DNA from: an uncultured Christensenella sp.
GTDB lineage: Bacteria; Bacillota; Clostridia; Christensenellales; UBA3700
Length of the DNA: 64,000 nucleotides
Assembly (NCBI GenBank): GCA_910584975.1
Contig: CAJUEA010000001.1
Coordinates: forward strand, 248,001-312,000
Direction: 5' to 3'
Made by a program: the position numbers and the translations under genes. Positions 32,263 to 42,638 of the stretch are shown here, in pieces. Every line of letters begins with the position of its first letter. Positions within the stretch are counted from its first letter, which is position 1. Below the pieces are notes generated by a model. The model was not told the DNA's origin and made no database searches. It saw nothing but the letters and a program-made list of their open reading frames with translations.

Positions 32263-35200
32263 ATGACAAAAATTAGTAAAATGATTTCTGCAGTGGTGAT
32301 GTTTATTATGATGTTTATATTGTTACAATCACCAATTATGGTTTTTGCAGATGGTATTGAAAAAAATATCAAAAGCAAGCAAAAAGAGAAATCAATCACA
32401 GCTGTGGCAACCTCCAAAGAGTTGCAGGACACCTTGTCAGAAGACTTGATGAGCAGTTTGCAAGAGGCAGGCGTGAAAATGTACGCCAGCAAGGAAGAGT
32501 ACGAGGCAGAACTTAAGGCGAGTGGCGAAGAATTGATGGCACAAGTTGCCGCAATGGAAAAAACACCAATTTGGCACACCTTCACCGTAAGGGACAAAAA
32601 AACAGGTGCCCCAATTTCGGGTGCTGTGATTGTGCTTGACGGCGTTCCAAGATTTTCGGACATAAACGGACAAATTCAAGTTAAAATGATGAATGATGTT
32701 GTGGAGCTGAAGGTTGAAAAAAATGGCTACAATCCATATGTGGAGTACTACGATGTTTACACTGCAAATGAAAACGGCACAAAAGAAAAAGTAGTTTACA
32801 TAAAACAGCCTTCCGACGATTTGGAAATTTATAGTGCAGTGCTTGATTGTTATGGAGACAAAGCAAATGTAATGGAGCAATCCTATTCATTTGATAAATT
32901 TGAGTCTTATAATGACACAATGAATATTTCCGTTGCATCTTCAGATGCAGATATGTATTACTTATACAAAGGTGACCAGCTGATAAGTCAGTGCAGTGAT
33001 GGCAATTTCCAAAATGTTCCAATCAATAGCATGGAAGTTAAACAAAAAAGAGATAATTCAACTATTAAGCCTGCTGATAATGATATGAAAATTGTTACGG
33101 AAAAAAATGGTATTTTGTCAAAAGCTGAAAAAATAAAAGTAGGTCTATTTGAAATGGAAAGTTTCAATATTTTAGATATAGTTGGTTTTGACATATCATC
33201 AAACTTGCTCAAATTTGATATTGATCCATTTGAGTTTATTGGCAGTTTGAAAATAGATTTTATGGATAACTTAAAAAAAGCTTTCCATATTGACAAAACA
33301 AAATGGAAAATGTTTGATGACTTGGGAATTGGAGTTAATTATGACAATAAGAGAGGTTCATATAAATTTAGCTTAGGTGTTAATTTAAATTTATATGGAA
33401 AAGATAAAGAAGAAAAAAATAAAGCGTTTGATAAGTTTAAAAATAGTTATAAAATGCGTAGAAATAATCCAAACCCTAATGCAAGAAAACAATCTGTAGC
33501 AGAGGCACTTTGGGGAGCATTTAAAAAAGTGTCAAGGGATGGTTTAACACTCAAAGGTATTTCTATGAATGTTGAATTCAGCATACCATTAGAATTTGTT
33601 GGATATATTGAATTGTCAAACAAGCTTTTTACTGGAGAAGTTAGTGGATCGGCTGCAATACTTGGTGGTGGAATTGAGTTCAGTATTGGTTTTTTTGCTG
33701 ATTGTACAAAACATTTCTTTCTTGGTCCAATACCAGTTATTGTTACTATTCCTATTTACATAAATTTTGGAATAGGTGGAGATATCGGCATTGATTGGGA
33801 CTATGACCAAATGGCAAAAATGCAACATGTTGTCAAATTAATTATAGGTTTTAAAACAAAACTAGGTTTTGGTGTAGGATTAAAAGGCTTATTCAGTGCA
33901 GGTATTTATGGAAAAGCTGATTTTGACACCATTGTTGATTTAACAAATAAAGGGACTGTTGAAGAAAATATTTTTGTATCTTGTGGCTTTTTGATTGGAA
34001 TTTTGGGATATGACATTGATATTGTTATTGTAGACAACTACAAATTTGTTTTCCCAGAAAAAAAACTTGCGGCATTGGCAGCTGAATCTGTGGAAACATC
34101 TCAAAATTATATTGATGCAAGGCCTTCCAGTGTGTATGTAGACGGCAAAAAATTGAGTGTTTGGGTAGAAAGAGATTTGACGAGAGATAAATACAATGCT
34201 ACAAAATTGATGTATTCCTATGGCGATATTGTTGGCAGTGTTTGTGATGACGGCAAATCAGATTTTTATCCTGAATTACAGGTTGTTGATGGTGAGGCGT
34301 ATGTTGTTTGGCACAAAAATGCAAAAGTGGTAAGTGGTGATGATATGGTTGGCAGTGTTTTTGCAGATTCAACAGTAATGCTATCAAAATTTAACAAAAT
34401 AACCAATAGTTTTGATTTGATTAAGCATTTTGATATGGAAGGAATGACAACATTGCCTAAAATTGTAAAGGGTGACAATTCAACAAATTTGAGCGTGGCG
34501 TGGTTTAGCAACACAAACAATGACCCACTTGGCATAACTGGTACAAACAAAATTTACACTTCAACTTTAACAAATGGCGTTTGGAGTGCACCTGATTTGC
34601 TTTTTGAAATCAACAAGCCAATAACAAGTTATGACGCAACTTTTATTGACGGAAAAATTTATTTTGCTGGTTCTGTTGATATGGATGCAAACTATGCCAC
34701 AAACAATGATTTGGATATTTATTTTGGATGTAAAGATAATGTTTCCAACATAAGCAATGATTCAGTTATGCAAGACTCTCCAATGTTTGGGGTGCTTAAT
34801 GGCGAGCCTGTGATGTATTACTTGCAAAACAATAGAATTTATATGTCAAAATTGGATGGTGAGCAAAGTCAGTTGGTATGCAATAGCCAAAATCCAATAA
34901 ATAGCTTTGAAGTGTTGCAAAATGCAGGACAAGTTTTGTATGTCACTTCAGGCGAAGAATCACAACAATTGTTTTTGGCAAAATATGATTTTGCAAGTGA
35001 AAAATGGATTGATAACATTTTGATTAATTCAGAATATCAATATATTTCAATTGATGTTTGCAACAATGGGGATGAAATGGAAATTCAAGGTGTTGCTTTC
35101 ACCCCAAAAGAGAACTCAAGTGGACTTGTCATTGAAGGTGTTAGGTCAGAAATTGTTAAGCTGGTCAATGACATTGAATTGGTTGAAGCATATATGATGT

Positions 35201-35847
35201 CAGGCATTCAAACGGGCTCAAATGACATTTATATGATAATCAAAAATTGTGGTTCGTCAGCAATAGATACTTTCACATATAGTATTAATGGAGAGAAGTA
35301 TATTTATACTCTTGAGGATAGTTTGTTGCCAAGTGCAGAAAAAATGGTATCAATCCAGTGGAATTGCTCAACTATTCCAGAAAGCTTAAAAATAGTTTTG
35401 TCTATGGATAATGAAGATATATTGAATAACAACACTTTTGTTATAAACACCAACTATGCAAATATTGATTTTGAAATCAATCAAAGATTGGTTGATAATA
35501 AGGAGATAATTGATTTTAAAGTCAGCAATCTAATGGCAAAACAAGAAAACATAAGAATAGTTATCCGAAAGGAAAACAAAAACGGAGAAATCATTTATTG
35601 TAGCAATAAAATACTAGTATTGGGTAATTCAACAATTTCACATAGTATTGATTTGGATTATGAAAATTTCAACCTTGATAAAGGCGATAAGTTGCACATT
35701 GAAGTTGTTGCAGAAAAAGATATGCTTATACCTTGCACAACAAGTATGTTTATTGCTGAAAAAGTTCAATATTATGACGATAGTATGATAAGTGATATTA
35801 CTAATATGCTGAATACAGCAAAAAAAATATTGGGAGGAGTTGTTTAA
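32263..35847 (+). CDS. Large secreted surface protein with propeller-like and CARDB-like regions
   Basis: 1194-residue predicted exported protein, first of a four-gene operon. The signal peptide is MTKISKMISAVVMFIMMFILLQSPIMVFA. Near residues 110-160 is a carboxypeptidase-regulatory-like beta domain (IPISGAVIVLDG pattern, then SDINGQIQVK). The middle (300-600) is glycine- and aromatic-rich with membrane-porin-like alternation (GIGVNYDNKRGSYKFSLGVNL, LGGGIEFSIGFF). Residues 620-950 repeat blade-like segments (VVDGEAYVVWHK, FIDGKIYFAGS, GEPVMYYLQNN). The C-terminus (980-1194) has CARDB/Ig-like strands. No LPxTG or SLH motif is visible. GGAG precedes the ATG. Confidence 0.6.
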   Translation: MTKISKMISAVVMFIMMFILLQSPIMVFADGIEKNIKSKQKEKSITAVATSKELQDTLSEDLMSSLQEAGVKMYASKEEYEAELKASGEELMAQVAAMEKTPIWHTFTVRDKKTGAPISGAVIVLDGVPRFSDINGQIQVKMMNDVVELKVEKNGYNPYVEYYDVYTANENGTKEKVVYIKQPSDDLEIYSAVLDCYGDKANVMEQSYSFDKFESYNDTMNISVASSDADMYYLYKGDQLISQCSDGNFQNVPINSMEVKQKRDNSTIKPADNDMKIVTEKNGILSKAEKIKVGLFEMESFNILDIVGFDISSNLLKFDIDPFEFIGSLKIDFMDNLKKAFHIDKTKWKMFDDLGIGVNYDNKRGSYKFSLGVNLNLYGKDKEEKNKAFDKFKNSYKMRRNNPNPNARKQSVAEALWGAFKKVSRDGLTLKGISMNVEFSIPLEFVGYIELSNKLFTGEVSGSAAILGGGIEFSIGFFADCTKHFFLGPIPVIVTIPIYINFGIGGDIGIDWDYDQMAKMQHVVKLIIGFKTKLGFGVGLKGLFSAGIYGKADFDTIVDLTNKGTVEENIFVSCGFLIGILGYDIDIVIVDNYKFVFPEKKLAALAAESVETSQNYIDARPSSVYVDGKKLSVWVERDLTRDKYNATKLMYSYGDIVGSVCDDGKSDFYPELQVVDGEAYVVWHKNAKVVSGDDMVGSVFADSTVMLSKFNKITNSFDLIKHFDMEGMTTLPKIVKGDNSTNLSVAWFSNTNNDPLGITGTNKIYTSTLTNGVWSAPDLLFEINKPITSYDATFIDGKIYFAGSVDMDANYATNNDLDIYFGCKDNVSNISNDSVMQDSPMFGVLNGEPVMYYLQNNRIYMSKLDGEQSQLVCNSQNPINSFEVLQNAGQVLYVTSGEESQQLFLAKYDFASEKWIDNILINSEYQYISIDVCNNGDEMEIQGVAFTPKENSSGLVIEGVRSEIVKLVNDIELVEAYMMSGIQTGSNDIYMIIKNCGSSAIDTFTYSINGEKYIYTLEDSLLPSAEKMVSIQWNCSTIPESLKIVLSMDNEDILNNNTFVINTNYANIDFEINQRLVDNKEIIDFKVSNLMAKQENIRIVIRKENKNGEIIYCSNKILVLGNSTISHSIDLDYENFNLDKGDKLHIEVVAEKDMLIPCTTSMFIAEKVQYYDDSMISDITNMLNTAKKILGGVV

Positions 35848-36737
35848 TGGATAATAATAACAACTTAAATGACATTGAGGAAGATAAAAATTTATATGCA
35901 TTTCAACTTGACGATGAGTATGACTCAGAAAAAGACGAAGATTTGCCAACTAAATATGAATTGACAGAAGAACTTATATATGGTGAAAAAGAAGCAAAAC
36001 AAATTGTTAAAGATATATATAAGGATATGAAATTTGTTTATGGTCGTTATAATGATTCTAATTATGCACGGCAATCAAAAATTGGGGGATATATTGTTGA
36101 AACAGCATTTTTGCTGGGCAGTATTTTTGTGTTAGCTTTAGCTATAATGTGGAGAATCTATATTATTATATTGCCAGCTATGTGGTTATTAATAGGTGAT
36201 GTTATTATATATTTATACTTTAAAAAAAAATTCAAAATGGTTTGGTGGTATAAATGTGGAAGAAAAACAGCTACAATATATCAATATGATGATCCTTTTA
36301 GAAAAGGTGATATTATAATTCATGTTAATGATAATTATAGCTGGCGATACAATAACAAAAATGGGGAGTGGTCAAAAAGTAATCGATATTTCATGGATGC
36401 AAGATTATTGTTTAAATATTTGAATGGCTATTTGGAAATGAATACTTTGGAAAATGGACAAACAGAAATATATACATGCAACCCAACTTCGGCTGATTCC
36501 AATAAAAGAACAAATGTTAAGTCAGCTTCTTTAATAATTGAAAATAATATACCTAAGATAATTGAATATTGGCCAGAGAGCAGTGTTATGGGGTGGCGTC
36601 TTTTAAAAAGTCAAAGATTTGAATTTTTAGAAATTAACACTAATCGTTATGCAGAAATTCCGAAATCGTTCATTGACTTTTGCAAAGAGCAAGGCATTGA
36701 GCCTTTGGAAGAAAACGAGCATTTACATTATGTTTAA
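35847..36737 (+). CDS. Two-helix membrane protein of the surface operon
   Basis: 296-residue protein with an acidic cytoplasmic N-terminus (DNNNNLNDIEEDKN) and two transmembrane helices at about residues 82-105 and 108-125, followed by a basic KKKFKMVWWYKCGRK. The remaining 165 residues are soluble and beta-rich (ATIYQYDDPFRKGDIIIHVNDNY). No family is recognised. It shares one base with the preceding stop (TAATG), so translation is coupled. Its place suggests support for the assembly or anchoring of the flanking surface proteins, which is inference. Confidence 0.55.
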   Translation: MDNNNNLNDIEEDKNLYAFQLDDEYDSEKDEDLPTKYELTEELIYGEKEAKQIVKDIYKDMKFVYGRYNDSNYARQSKIGGYIVETAFLLGSIFVLALAIMWRIYIIILPAMWLLIGDVIIYLYFKKKFKMVWWYKCGRKTATIYQYDDPFRKGDIIIHVNDNYSWRYNNKNGEWSKSNRYFMDARLLFKYLNGYLEMNTLENGQTEIYTCNPTSADSNKRTNVKSASLIIENNIPKIIEYWPESSVMGWRLLKSQRFEFLEINTNRYAEIPKSFIDFCKEQGIEPLEENEHLHYV

Positions 36738-36750
36738 AAGAGGTGTACAA

Positions 36751-37497
36751 ATGAAAAAAATTGTTGGTGCAATAAGTTGTGTTTTGCTTTTGATGGTTGT
36801 TTTGGTGTGTGCAACTGCATGCAAAAAAGAACCTGACCCAATTGTTAGTGTGCCAGACAAAATTATTGAATTTAACAATAATTTGCACAATAATTGGAGC
36901 AAAACAAGACCTGTTACAGTTAAAAATGAAATTGTAATCAAATCAGACGAAAATAATGTTTTGGTAAAGTATATTAAGCAATACACTTTGACAAAAGATA
37001 ATGTTGGCAAATTGAGTGTTGACACAATATATTTTGATGACATTGAGTGCCCTTTGAACAACAAACAAGAAATGTATTTTAAGGATAACAAAATGCATAT
37101 GAAATATACGGATACAAAGGGAGAGTCAATCACAACTTATCCAACAGAGTTTAGTGTGTTTATGGAATTAATAACTGAAGGTACTAATAATATCTTTGAT
37201 TACAATTACATATACAAATATTTTAAGAATGTTGAAATTCACGATTTTATGGCTTACAAAACATATTCTTTTGAAGTTTTAGACGAACATTTGAATGAGT
37301 TTTTGGGGACAACAAATTTGGGAATTTCAAACATGAAATTTAGCTATCAAATTTTTAAAAAAGAAAATAAAATGAATGTTGAGTTTGAATATGATTCATC
37401 TCAAGAAGAAAAAAAATCGCATATTGTTGCAAAAAGTGAAATTATTGAACAAGGAGAAGTGACTTTGCCTGATTGGGCATTAAAAGGAGAAGTTTAA
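36751..37497 (+). CDS. Lipoprotein of the surface operon
   Basis: 248-residue predicted lipoprotein: MKKIVGAISCVLLLMVVLVCATAC ends in a lipobox with Cys at about residue 24. The mature part has antiparallel beta pattern (VTVKNEIVIKSDENNVLVKYIKQ, IYFDDIECPL) resembling LolA/DUF-type lipoprotein folds that carry or sense lipids, though no family can be named. The start at 36751 is supported by AGAGGTG upstream. It overlaps the giant protein by one base at its end (TAATG). Confidence 0.65.
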   Translation: MKKIVGAISCVLLLMVVLVCATACKKEPDPIVSVPDKIIEFNNNLHNNWSKTRPVTVKNEIVIKSDENNVLVKYIKQYTLTKDNVGKLSVDTIYFDDIECPLNNKQEMYFKDNKMHMKYTDTKGESITTYPTEFSVFMELITEGTNNIFDYNYIYKYFKNVEIHDFMAYKTYSFEVLDEHLNEFLGTTNLGISNMKFSYQIFKKENKMNVEFEYDSSQEEKKSHIVAKSEIIEQGEVTLPDWALKGEV

Positions 37498-40400
37498 TGA
37501 GTACTTTAAAGAAAAATAAAACGGGTTCGTTTTTAATATTAATTGCAGCGTTGTTTGTTATTACATTAATATTCAGTATGCCGATAATAACTGATTCTTT
37601 AATGAAAAATTCTGCTATCAACAGCCAAAGTGTTGAAATCGGTAGCAAGGAAAATCCTATTTTGATTGATTCAGCTGAAGCTTTTGCAAAACTGAGATAT
37701 GACGCAAGCAAATATTACAGGCAAACAAAAGATATTGACCTTGGTGAACTGAAAAATTTTGGTGGAATATCCAAGTTTTTTACAGGTAACTATGACGGAC
37801 AAAGATTTAAAATAAAAAATGTTAAACTGAACAAGGCTAGTGAATCCGGTGTGGGATTGTTTGGTGTTAACAAAGGCGTTATTGCAAATGTTATCATTGA
37901 TAGTGGCGAGATTGTTGGGGCATCTCAAGTTGGTGCCATTGCAGGCAGCAATTTGGGTGAGATAACTGGTTGCACAAACTTTGCTTTTGTGAAAGGTAAT
38001 GGCGCGGGCATTGGTGGAATTGCTGGCAGCAACAACGGAAACATAAACAACTGCGCAAACAGAACAAAAATTGTAAATAGCGCAAGTGGTACATATACTG
38101 GTGGAATTGTGGGCAGTAATTTGGCTGTTGTCACAAAGTGCTATAACACTGCAAATGTTGAAGGTGGAGCTTATATCGCTGGAATTGCAGGAAACAATGA
38201 CGGAACTAATATGCAAGCTGAAATAACAGAATGTTATAATGTTGGAGAAATTTCAGGCATTGCAAAATCTGCTATTTGTGGCGATAACTGGCAAGGCAAG
38301 GTGGAAAATGTTGTTTATTCAAACGAAAAAGGGCTCGATGCAGTTGTTTTCAACACTGGAACAGCACACAACCTTATTTCATCTGGCTTGACAAGCATGG
38401 CAAGCAGAGGAGTTTTTTCGGGTTCGTTTAGTGATTTTGACAGCAACTGGTTGTTTATGAGAGGAAACAAGTATCCTTCTTTAAGAAAAGAGTATGTTGA
38501 GCTGCAAGATGTGGATTTCACTGGCAGTCCAGATACTGTGCAACAAGGCAGTGACTATCAATTTAAGGCAAGACTTATGCCATCAAACGCAACACCTGTA
38601 ACTTTAAATTATGAACTTGTTTCAGGCGCTGCTTGTGCAACTATGGATATTGAAAATGGTTTTGTGAGCATTAGCAATGAGGCAAGCATTGGCACAGATG
38701 TTACCATTGCAGTTAAGGCAGATGACAAAACTTTTACTCATGCTTTCAAAATTGTTAAAAAAGCTGTGGAAAAGGTGGAGCTTTCTGCTGAAACAAACAA
38801 GATTTTTTATGGCGAAAGTGTGAAACTAAATGCAAAAGTAAGCCCAGATGATGCAACTTATAAAGAAGTGGATTATATTTATAATGACGAGTTTGTTACA
38901 ATCGAAAATGATGTTGTTACACTAAAAAGAGGTTGCCCAGCAGGCTATGAATTTACTATTGCGGCAGAGGCTGACGGAGTGGTTAGCAATGCAGTTACTA
39001 TGACTGTTGGGGTGATTTCTCCACAATATCTTGTTTTCCCTTTGGGTGGCGAAATTTCCGTTAATCCGGGCGATGTGGTAAGTTTGACAGACTATATTGA
39101 AGTTTATCCTTACAATGCTCAATATAAGTTTTTGAATGTGGACGAAAAGAACTTGAGCAAGTCTTTATCATTGCACTCCGATATGACAATTTATGTGGAT
39201 ATGCAAGCAAAAATCGGCAGATACACTGTAGGTTTTGATGTGGATGGCAAAGTTATGATTAATAAGTTTGTTATTATGGTGACTGCGCCAAAAACTAAGT
39301 TCGATTTTGCTTTGAATGCAGCTTTGTTGACTCCTGATAGCACTCAAGAAATCAATTTGAGGTCTTTTGACGGAGTGAATAGAGATGTTGAATTTGAACT
39401 TAAAAACAACACTGAAGGCATAAATTTAAGCATTAATAACAGTGACGGAACTCAAAAATATTATTTGAATATTGACAAAAATGTGAGTGCAAGCAACTTT
39501 ACTTTGGTTGCAAAAACAAGTGACGGCATTGAAATTGAAAAAACTTATGACATTATTATTCCTGTCAAAGACATTATTGTTGATGTTAATAATGTAAGCA
39601 GTGAAATGTGCAGTTATGTGGAGACTACTGCTGATGGAGAGCTTGTTTTTAACATCACTCCAAACGGCAAGGCAGAAATGGATAGGACAGAGCTTTTGCT
39701 AAATATTAACCCTACTAACACAACTTTTAGCCAAATTAAGTATGTGCTTACTGAGCATGAGGAAATTGTGCAATATGATCAACTTAATGACGGAAAATTG
39801 TTGTTGAAATTATATCCACTATCCACAATTTATCGTGAGGATGGCAGTCAAAAACAATTTATTATTAAGTTGTTTGCAGGCGATGTGGAAAAAACTTTGA
39901 TTTTTAAGGTTGTGCCTGTGGAAGTTAAAAATGCAGTTTTGTATGAGAAAAATGGTTATTCATTAAATGATATGTATGTTGGAAATACCTATAATATCGT
40001 TTTGGAGCCTGATGCTTTTGCAACGGACATTGTTTATAGTTTTATTACTGATGATTTGAACAAGAATTATTTGTATTATGAAATTCATAAAAATGTTTTG
40101 AGCGTTACTATTCTTGCAAATCCTTCGCAAGAGGAAATTGTTGTTTTGAAAGGTGTTATAAACAATGTTGAAACTCAAATTAATCTTGTAATTAAGGTTG
40201 CTGTTGAGGAAGTAAAAGTGAATTATGTTGCAGAGCACAATAAGTTTGAGGCAGGAAGAGGCATTGAATGTGTGGTTGCCGATGTTTATCCATCAACTGC
40301 GTCAGACAAAAATGTTAAGTTTTTTGTGAAAAAAGGCTTTGAATATATCGACCCTGCTTATTTGATTTGCAATGAGGCAAATGAGTGCTATATCAAAACA

Positions 40401-42431
40401 AACGAAAATGGAAAAGCTTTTTATAAGCTTAAAACAGCTTTTGAGAGTGATTGCACAAACAAGGAGATTAACATTGTTGCTGTGGCTCACAATGGCGTAA
40501 CTTCAGATTATTGCAAGTATAACATTTTGCCAACAACTATTGACGAAATGGATATGAGCTATGCAAGTAGCAGTGAAATGCCAACCGTTTTGAGTCAATT
40601 TGTTGGTAAAGATTTGAAAATCAGTTATTCTCCAAGTTATTATAAAGGGGATGTTTTAGTTATTTTCCCTGCAAACAGGAGAAGTTGGTTTGATTTTGAA
40701 GGCAAAGAAAGTGGCAGAGTGGAAGGCGACAAGTTTATCTTTACTGCTGAGGCACAAAATGGCGAAATTTATTTGAATGATTTTACTTTTAATAATCAAT
40801 CAGTAATTGAGGAGAACATTGTCATTATCCTTAAAATTGACGGGCAAGAAAAGGAATATGTTTTGGATGTTGCACACGGAATTGTGCCAAGTGCTGCAAA
40901 ACAAAGCTCAGATGATAAAACAACAATCACTTTTGACAAAGTGGAATATTTAAAATCCATTGAAGTCACAATCAACTATAAAGGTAAAGTTGCAGGAGTG
41001 AAAACTTTTGAATTTAGCAACGGCAACAGCACACAACAAATTGATTTGGCTGAAATGTTGTGTTATATCACGCCTGACAGCATTGACATTAAGTATCAAT
41101 TTGTTGTGCATTATGACACAAATGTGGAGCAAGGCATTAGCGCAAAGGATGTTCATATTGAACTTGACGATACAATTAAGGATTTTACTCATTCTATCAG
41201 TGGTGCAGAGCAAGATAATTGGGATAAATATAAGTCAAGTGTTACATCTGCATTTTTGAATGTAGATAAGTTTAGTAAAGATATTAATATACCTCAAAAT
41301 ATCGAAAACATCACTTTTTTAGGAAGTTCTGAAGGTAATGACAGGATTGTTGTTGAAAACAGAAATGAAGATTTGAATATGATTTTTGACAGCATTAACT
41401 ACCAAGGTACTATTGATATTCAATCAACAAGCAAGACTTATATGCAATTTGAAGGTGGATGTAATTTGACATCAAAAGCAGGCGTCAATGCAATTAATTC
41501 AAAAGGCGACATTGAATTTACCAACGACGGCAGTGCTGTTAATATTAAAGCTGTTTCTTCAAGTAATAGTGGCGCAAATGGTGTTGTGGCTGTGGAATGT
41601 GTAAATGCAATCTTCAGAAACTGCAATAAATTTAGCGTTTCAGGTAGCAACGGCAAAAACGGAAGTGATGGCACTGGTGGTGATATAGGAACAAGAGGTG
41701 CCGATGGTGTTTGCACAAGTGGTAGCAAATGGGAAGATGGTTGTGGCAAAAATGGTGGATCTGGCGAAGCTGGTAGTAATGGTGGAAATGGTGGTGCTGG
41801 TGCAGTTGCAATCCATTGTGACTCTATTGAAATCATAAATTCTAACATAGTTATTACTGGTGGCACAGGTGGCAACGGAGGAAATGGCGGTGCTGGTGGC
41901 ACAGGTGGCAACGGAGGAAATGGTGCAGAAACTTATGCATATAAAGGCTCTGATGATGCAGGTAATGGTGGTACTGGTGGCCGAGGTGGAAATGGTGGTC
42001 AAGGTGGCTCTGGTGGTGCTGGTGCAAGTGCTGTAAGTGCTAACAGAGTAATTGTTCAAAATTCTGAAGTTATGTTTATCAATGGAAAAGGTGGCAATTC
42101 GGGAGATGGCGGCGCTGGAGGAAAAGGTGGCAACGGTGGAAATGGTGGACCTGATACAAAGGCTATTGGACAGGAAGGATATGGTGGCAATGGCGGCCGA
42201 GGGGGCGATGGTGGCTATTGTGGTAGTGCTGGAACAGGTGCTGATATTGTTGTTATTAATAGCCAGGAAGGCAGCCAAATAACAAATTCCGCAGGTTCTA
42301 ATGGTCAAAGACCAAATGACCGAGGTGTCAAAGGTCAAGGTGGTGCTGGTGGTTCACGCGGTGATACTGGTGGAAACGATGATGGAACTATTACCAATGG
42401 CTCAGCAGGTGATGACGGCTATGGTAGATAA
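37497..42431 (+). CDS. Giant surface protein with GLUG-like repeats, Ig-like domains and poly-Gly tail
   Basis: 1644-residue protein, last of the surface operon. A signal peptide or anchor (SFLILIAALFVITLIFSMPI) is at residues 10-30. Residues about 115-260 contain GLUG-type repeats such as GVGLFGVNKGVI, VGAIAGSNLGEITGC, GIGGIAGSNNGNINNC and IAGIAGNNDG. Residues 340-1300 form many Ig-like segments. Residues about 1380-1644 are glycine-rich (GGTGGNGGNGGAGG) with charged and Asn/Ser breaks, like PGRS or poly-glycine II repeat domains. A 29-bp DNA repeat (41859-41887 and 41895-41923) lies within. No sortase motif is seen. Start 37497 has AAGGAGAAG upstream and overlaps the lipoprotein stop. Probable adhesin or matrix protein. 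Confidence 0.7.
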   Translation: MSTLKKNKTGSFLILIAALFVITLIFSMPIITDSLMKNSAINSQSVEIGSKENPILIDSAEAFAKLRYDASKYYRQTKDIDLGELKNFGGISKFFTGNYDGQRFKIKNVKLNKASESGVGLFGVNKGVIANVIIDSGEIVGASQVGAIAGSNLGEITGCTNFAFVKGNGAGIGGIAGSNNGNINNCANRTKIVNSASGTYTGGIVGSNLAVVTKCYNTANVEGGAYIAGIAGNNDGTNMQAEITECYNVGEISGIAKSAICGDNWQGKVENVVYSNEKGLDAVVFNTGTAHNLISSGLTSMASRGVFSGSFSDFDSNWLFMRGNKYPSLRKEYVELQDVDFTGSPDTVQQGSDYQFKARLMPSNATPVTLNYELVSGAACATMDIENGFVSISNEASIGTDVTIAVKADDKTFTHAFKIVKKAVEKVELSAETNKIFYGESVKLNAKVSPDDATYKEVDYIYNDEFVTIENDVVTLKRGCPAGYEFTIAAEADGVVSNAVTMTVGVISPQYLVFPLGGEISVNPGDVVSLTDYIEVYPYNAQYKFLNVDEKNLSKSLSLHSDMTIYVDMQAKIGRYTVGFDVDGKVMINKFVIMVTAPKTKFDFALNAALLTPDSTQEINLRSFDGVNRDVEFELKNNTEGINLSINNSDGTQKYYLNIDKNVSASNFTLVAKTSDGIEIEKTYDIIIPVKDIIVDVNNVSSEMCSYVETTADGELVFNITPNGKAEMDRTELLLNINPTNTTFSQIKYVLTEHEEIVQYDQLNDGKLLLKLYPLSTIYREDGSQKQFIIKLFAGDVEKTLIFKVVPVEVKNAVLYEKNGYSLNDMYVGNTYNIVLEPDAFATDIVYSFITDDLNKNYLYYEIHKNVLSVTILANPSQEEIVVLKGVINNVETQINLVIKVAVEEVKVNYVAEHNKFEAGRGIECVVADVYPSTASDKNVKFFVKKGFEYIDPAYLICNEANECYIKTNENGKAFYKLKTAFESDCTNKEINIVAVAHNGVTSDYCKYNILPTTIDEMDMSYASSSEMPTVLSQFVGKDLKISYSPSYYKGDVLVIFPANRRSWFDFEGKESGRVEGDKFIFTAEAQNGEIYLNDFTFNNQSVIEENIVIILKIDGQEKEYVLDVAHGIVPSAAKQSSDDKTTITFDKVEYLKSIEVTINYKGKVAGVKTFEFSNGNSTQQIDLAEMLCYITPDSIDIKYQFVVHYDTNVEQGISAKDVHIELDDTIKDFTHSISGAEQDNWDKYKSSVTSAFLNVDKFSKDINIPQNIENITFLGSSEGNDRIVVENRNEDLNMIFDSINYQGTIDIQSTSKTYMQFEGGCNLTSKAGVNAINSKGDIEFTNDGSAVNIKAVSSSNSGANGVVAVECVNAIFRNCNKFSVSGSNGKNGSDGTGGDIGTRGADGVCTSGSKWEDGCGKNGGSGEAGSNGGNGGAGAVAIHCDSIEIINSNIVITGGTGGNGGNGGAGGTGGNGGNGAETYAYKGSDDAGNGGTGGRGGNGGQGGSGGAGASAVSANRVIVQNSEVMFINGKGGNSGDGGAGGKGGNGGNGGPDTKAIGQEGYGGNGGRGGDGGYCGSAGTGADIVVINSQEGSQITNSAGSNGQRPNDRGVKGQGGAGGSRGDTGGNDDGTITNGSAGDDGYGR
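41859..41923 (+). repeat. 29-bp direct repeat in the glycine-rich coding region
   Basis: Identical 29-bp copies at 41859-41887 and 41895-41923, 36 bp apart (12 codons), so it keeps frame. This is recent expansion of the GGxGGN repeat. Confidence 0.85.
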
Positions 42432-42530
42432 ATTAATTTTAGTTATCAAATTTAAAATCTGTAAGCAAAAAAAATTTTTGATACCTTATAAAATTAATTT
42501 CAATTACTCGTAATTGAATATTCAATGTTT

Positions 42531-42561
42531 AAATCTGGCGTTATTTAGCGCCAGATTTTTT
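42531..42561 (+). terminator. Terminator after the giant surface protein
   Basis: AAATCTGGCG / CGCCAGATTT, 10-bp stem with an 8-nt loop, followed by TTT. Confidence 0.85.
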
Positions 42562-42638
42562 GTATGAGCAATATCTGAGATTTTTCTTTGCGCCCCACAA
42601 AAAAATATTTTTATGTGAACCTCAGTTTTTTATGTTTT

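Noticed and set aside
32437..33022. Antisense ORFs of 113-147 residues within the secreted-protein gene
   Set aside because: They lie opposite a gene with signal peptide and RBS, have unusual His/Cys-rich composition, and no start signal.
37473..37496. TTG start of the giant surface protein
   Set aside because: It lies within the lipoprotein gene, and the ATG at 37497 has AAGGAG and the usual TAATG overlap.
41859..41923. CRISPR-like repeat-spacer pattern
   Set aside because: There are only two 29-bp copies, in frame within a glycine-rich coding repeat, with no cas genes. No CRISPR array was seen anywhere.
41438..42338. Minus-strand Pro-rich and Thr/Ser-rich ORFs up to 232 residues
   Set aside because: They are antisense shadows of the glycine-rich repeat; the low-complexity sequence keeps other frames open.
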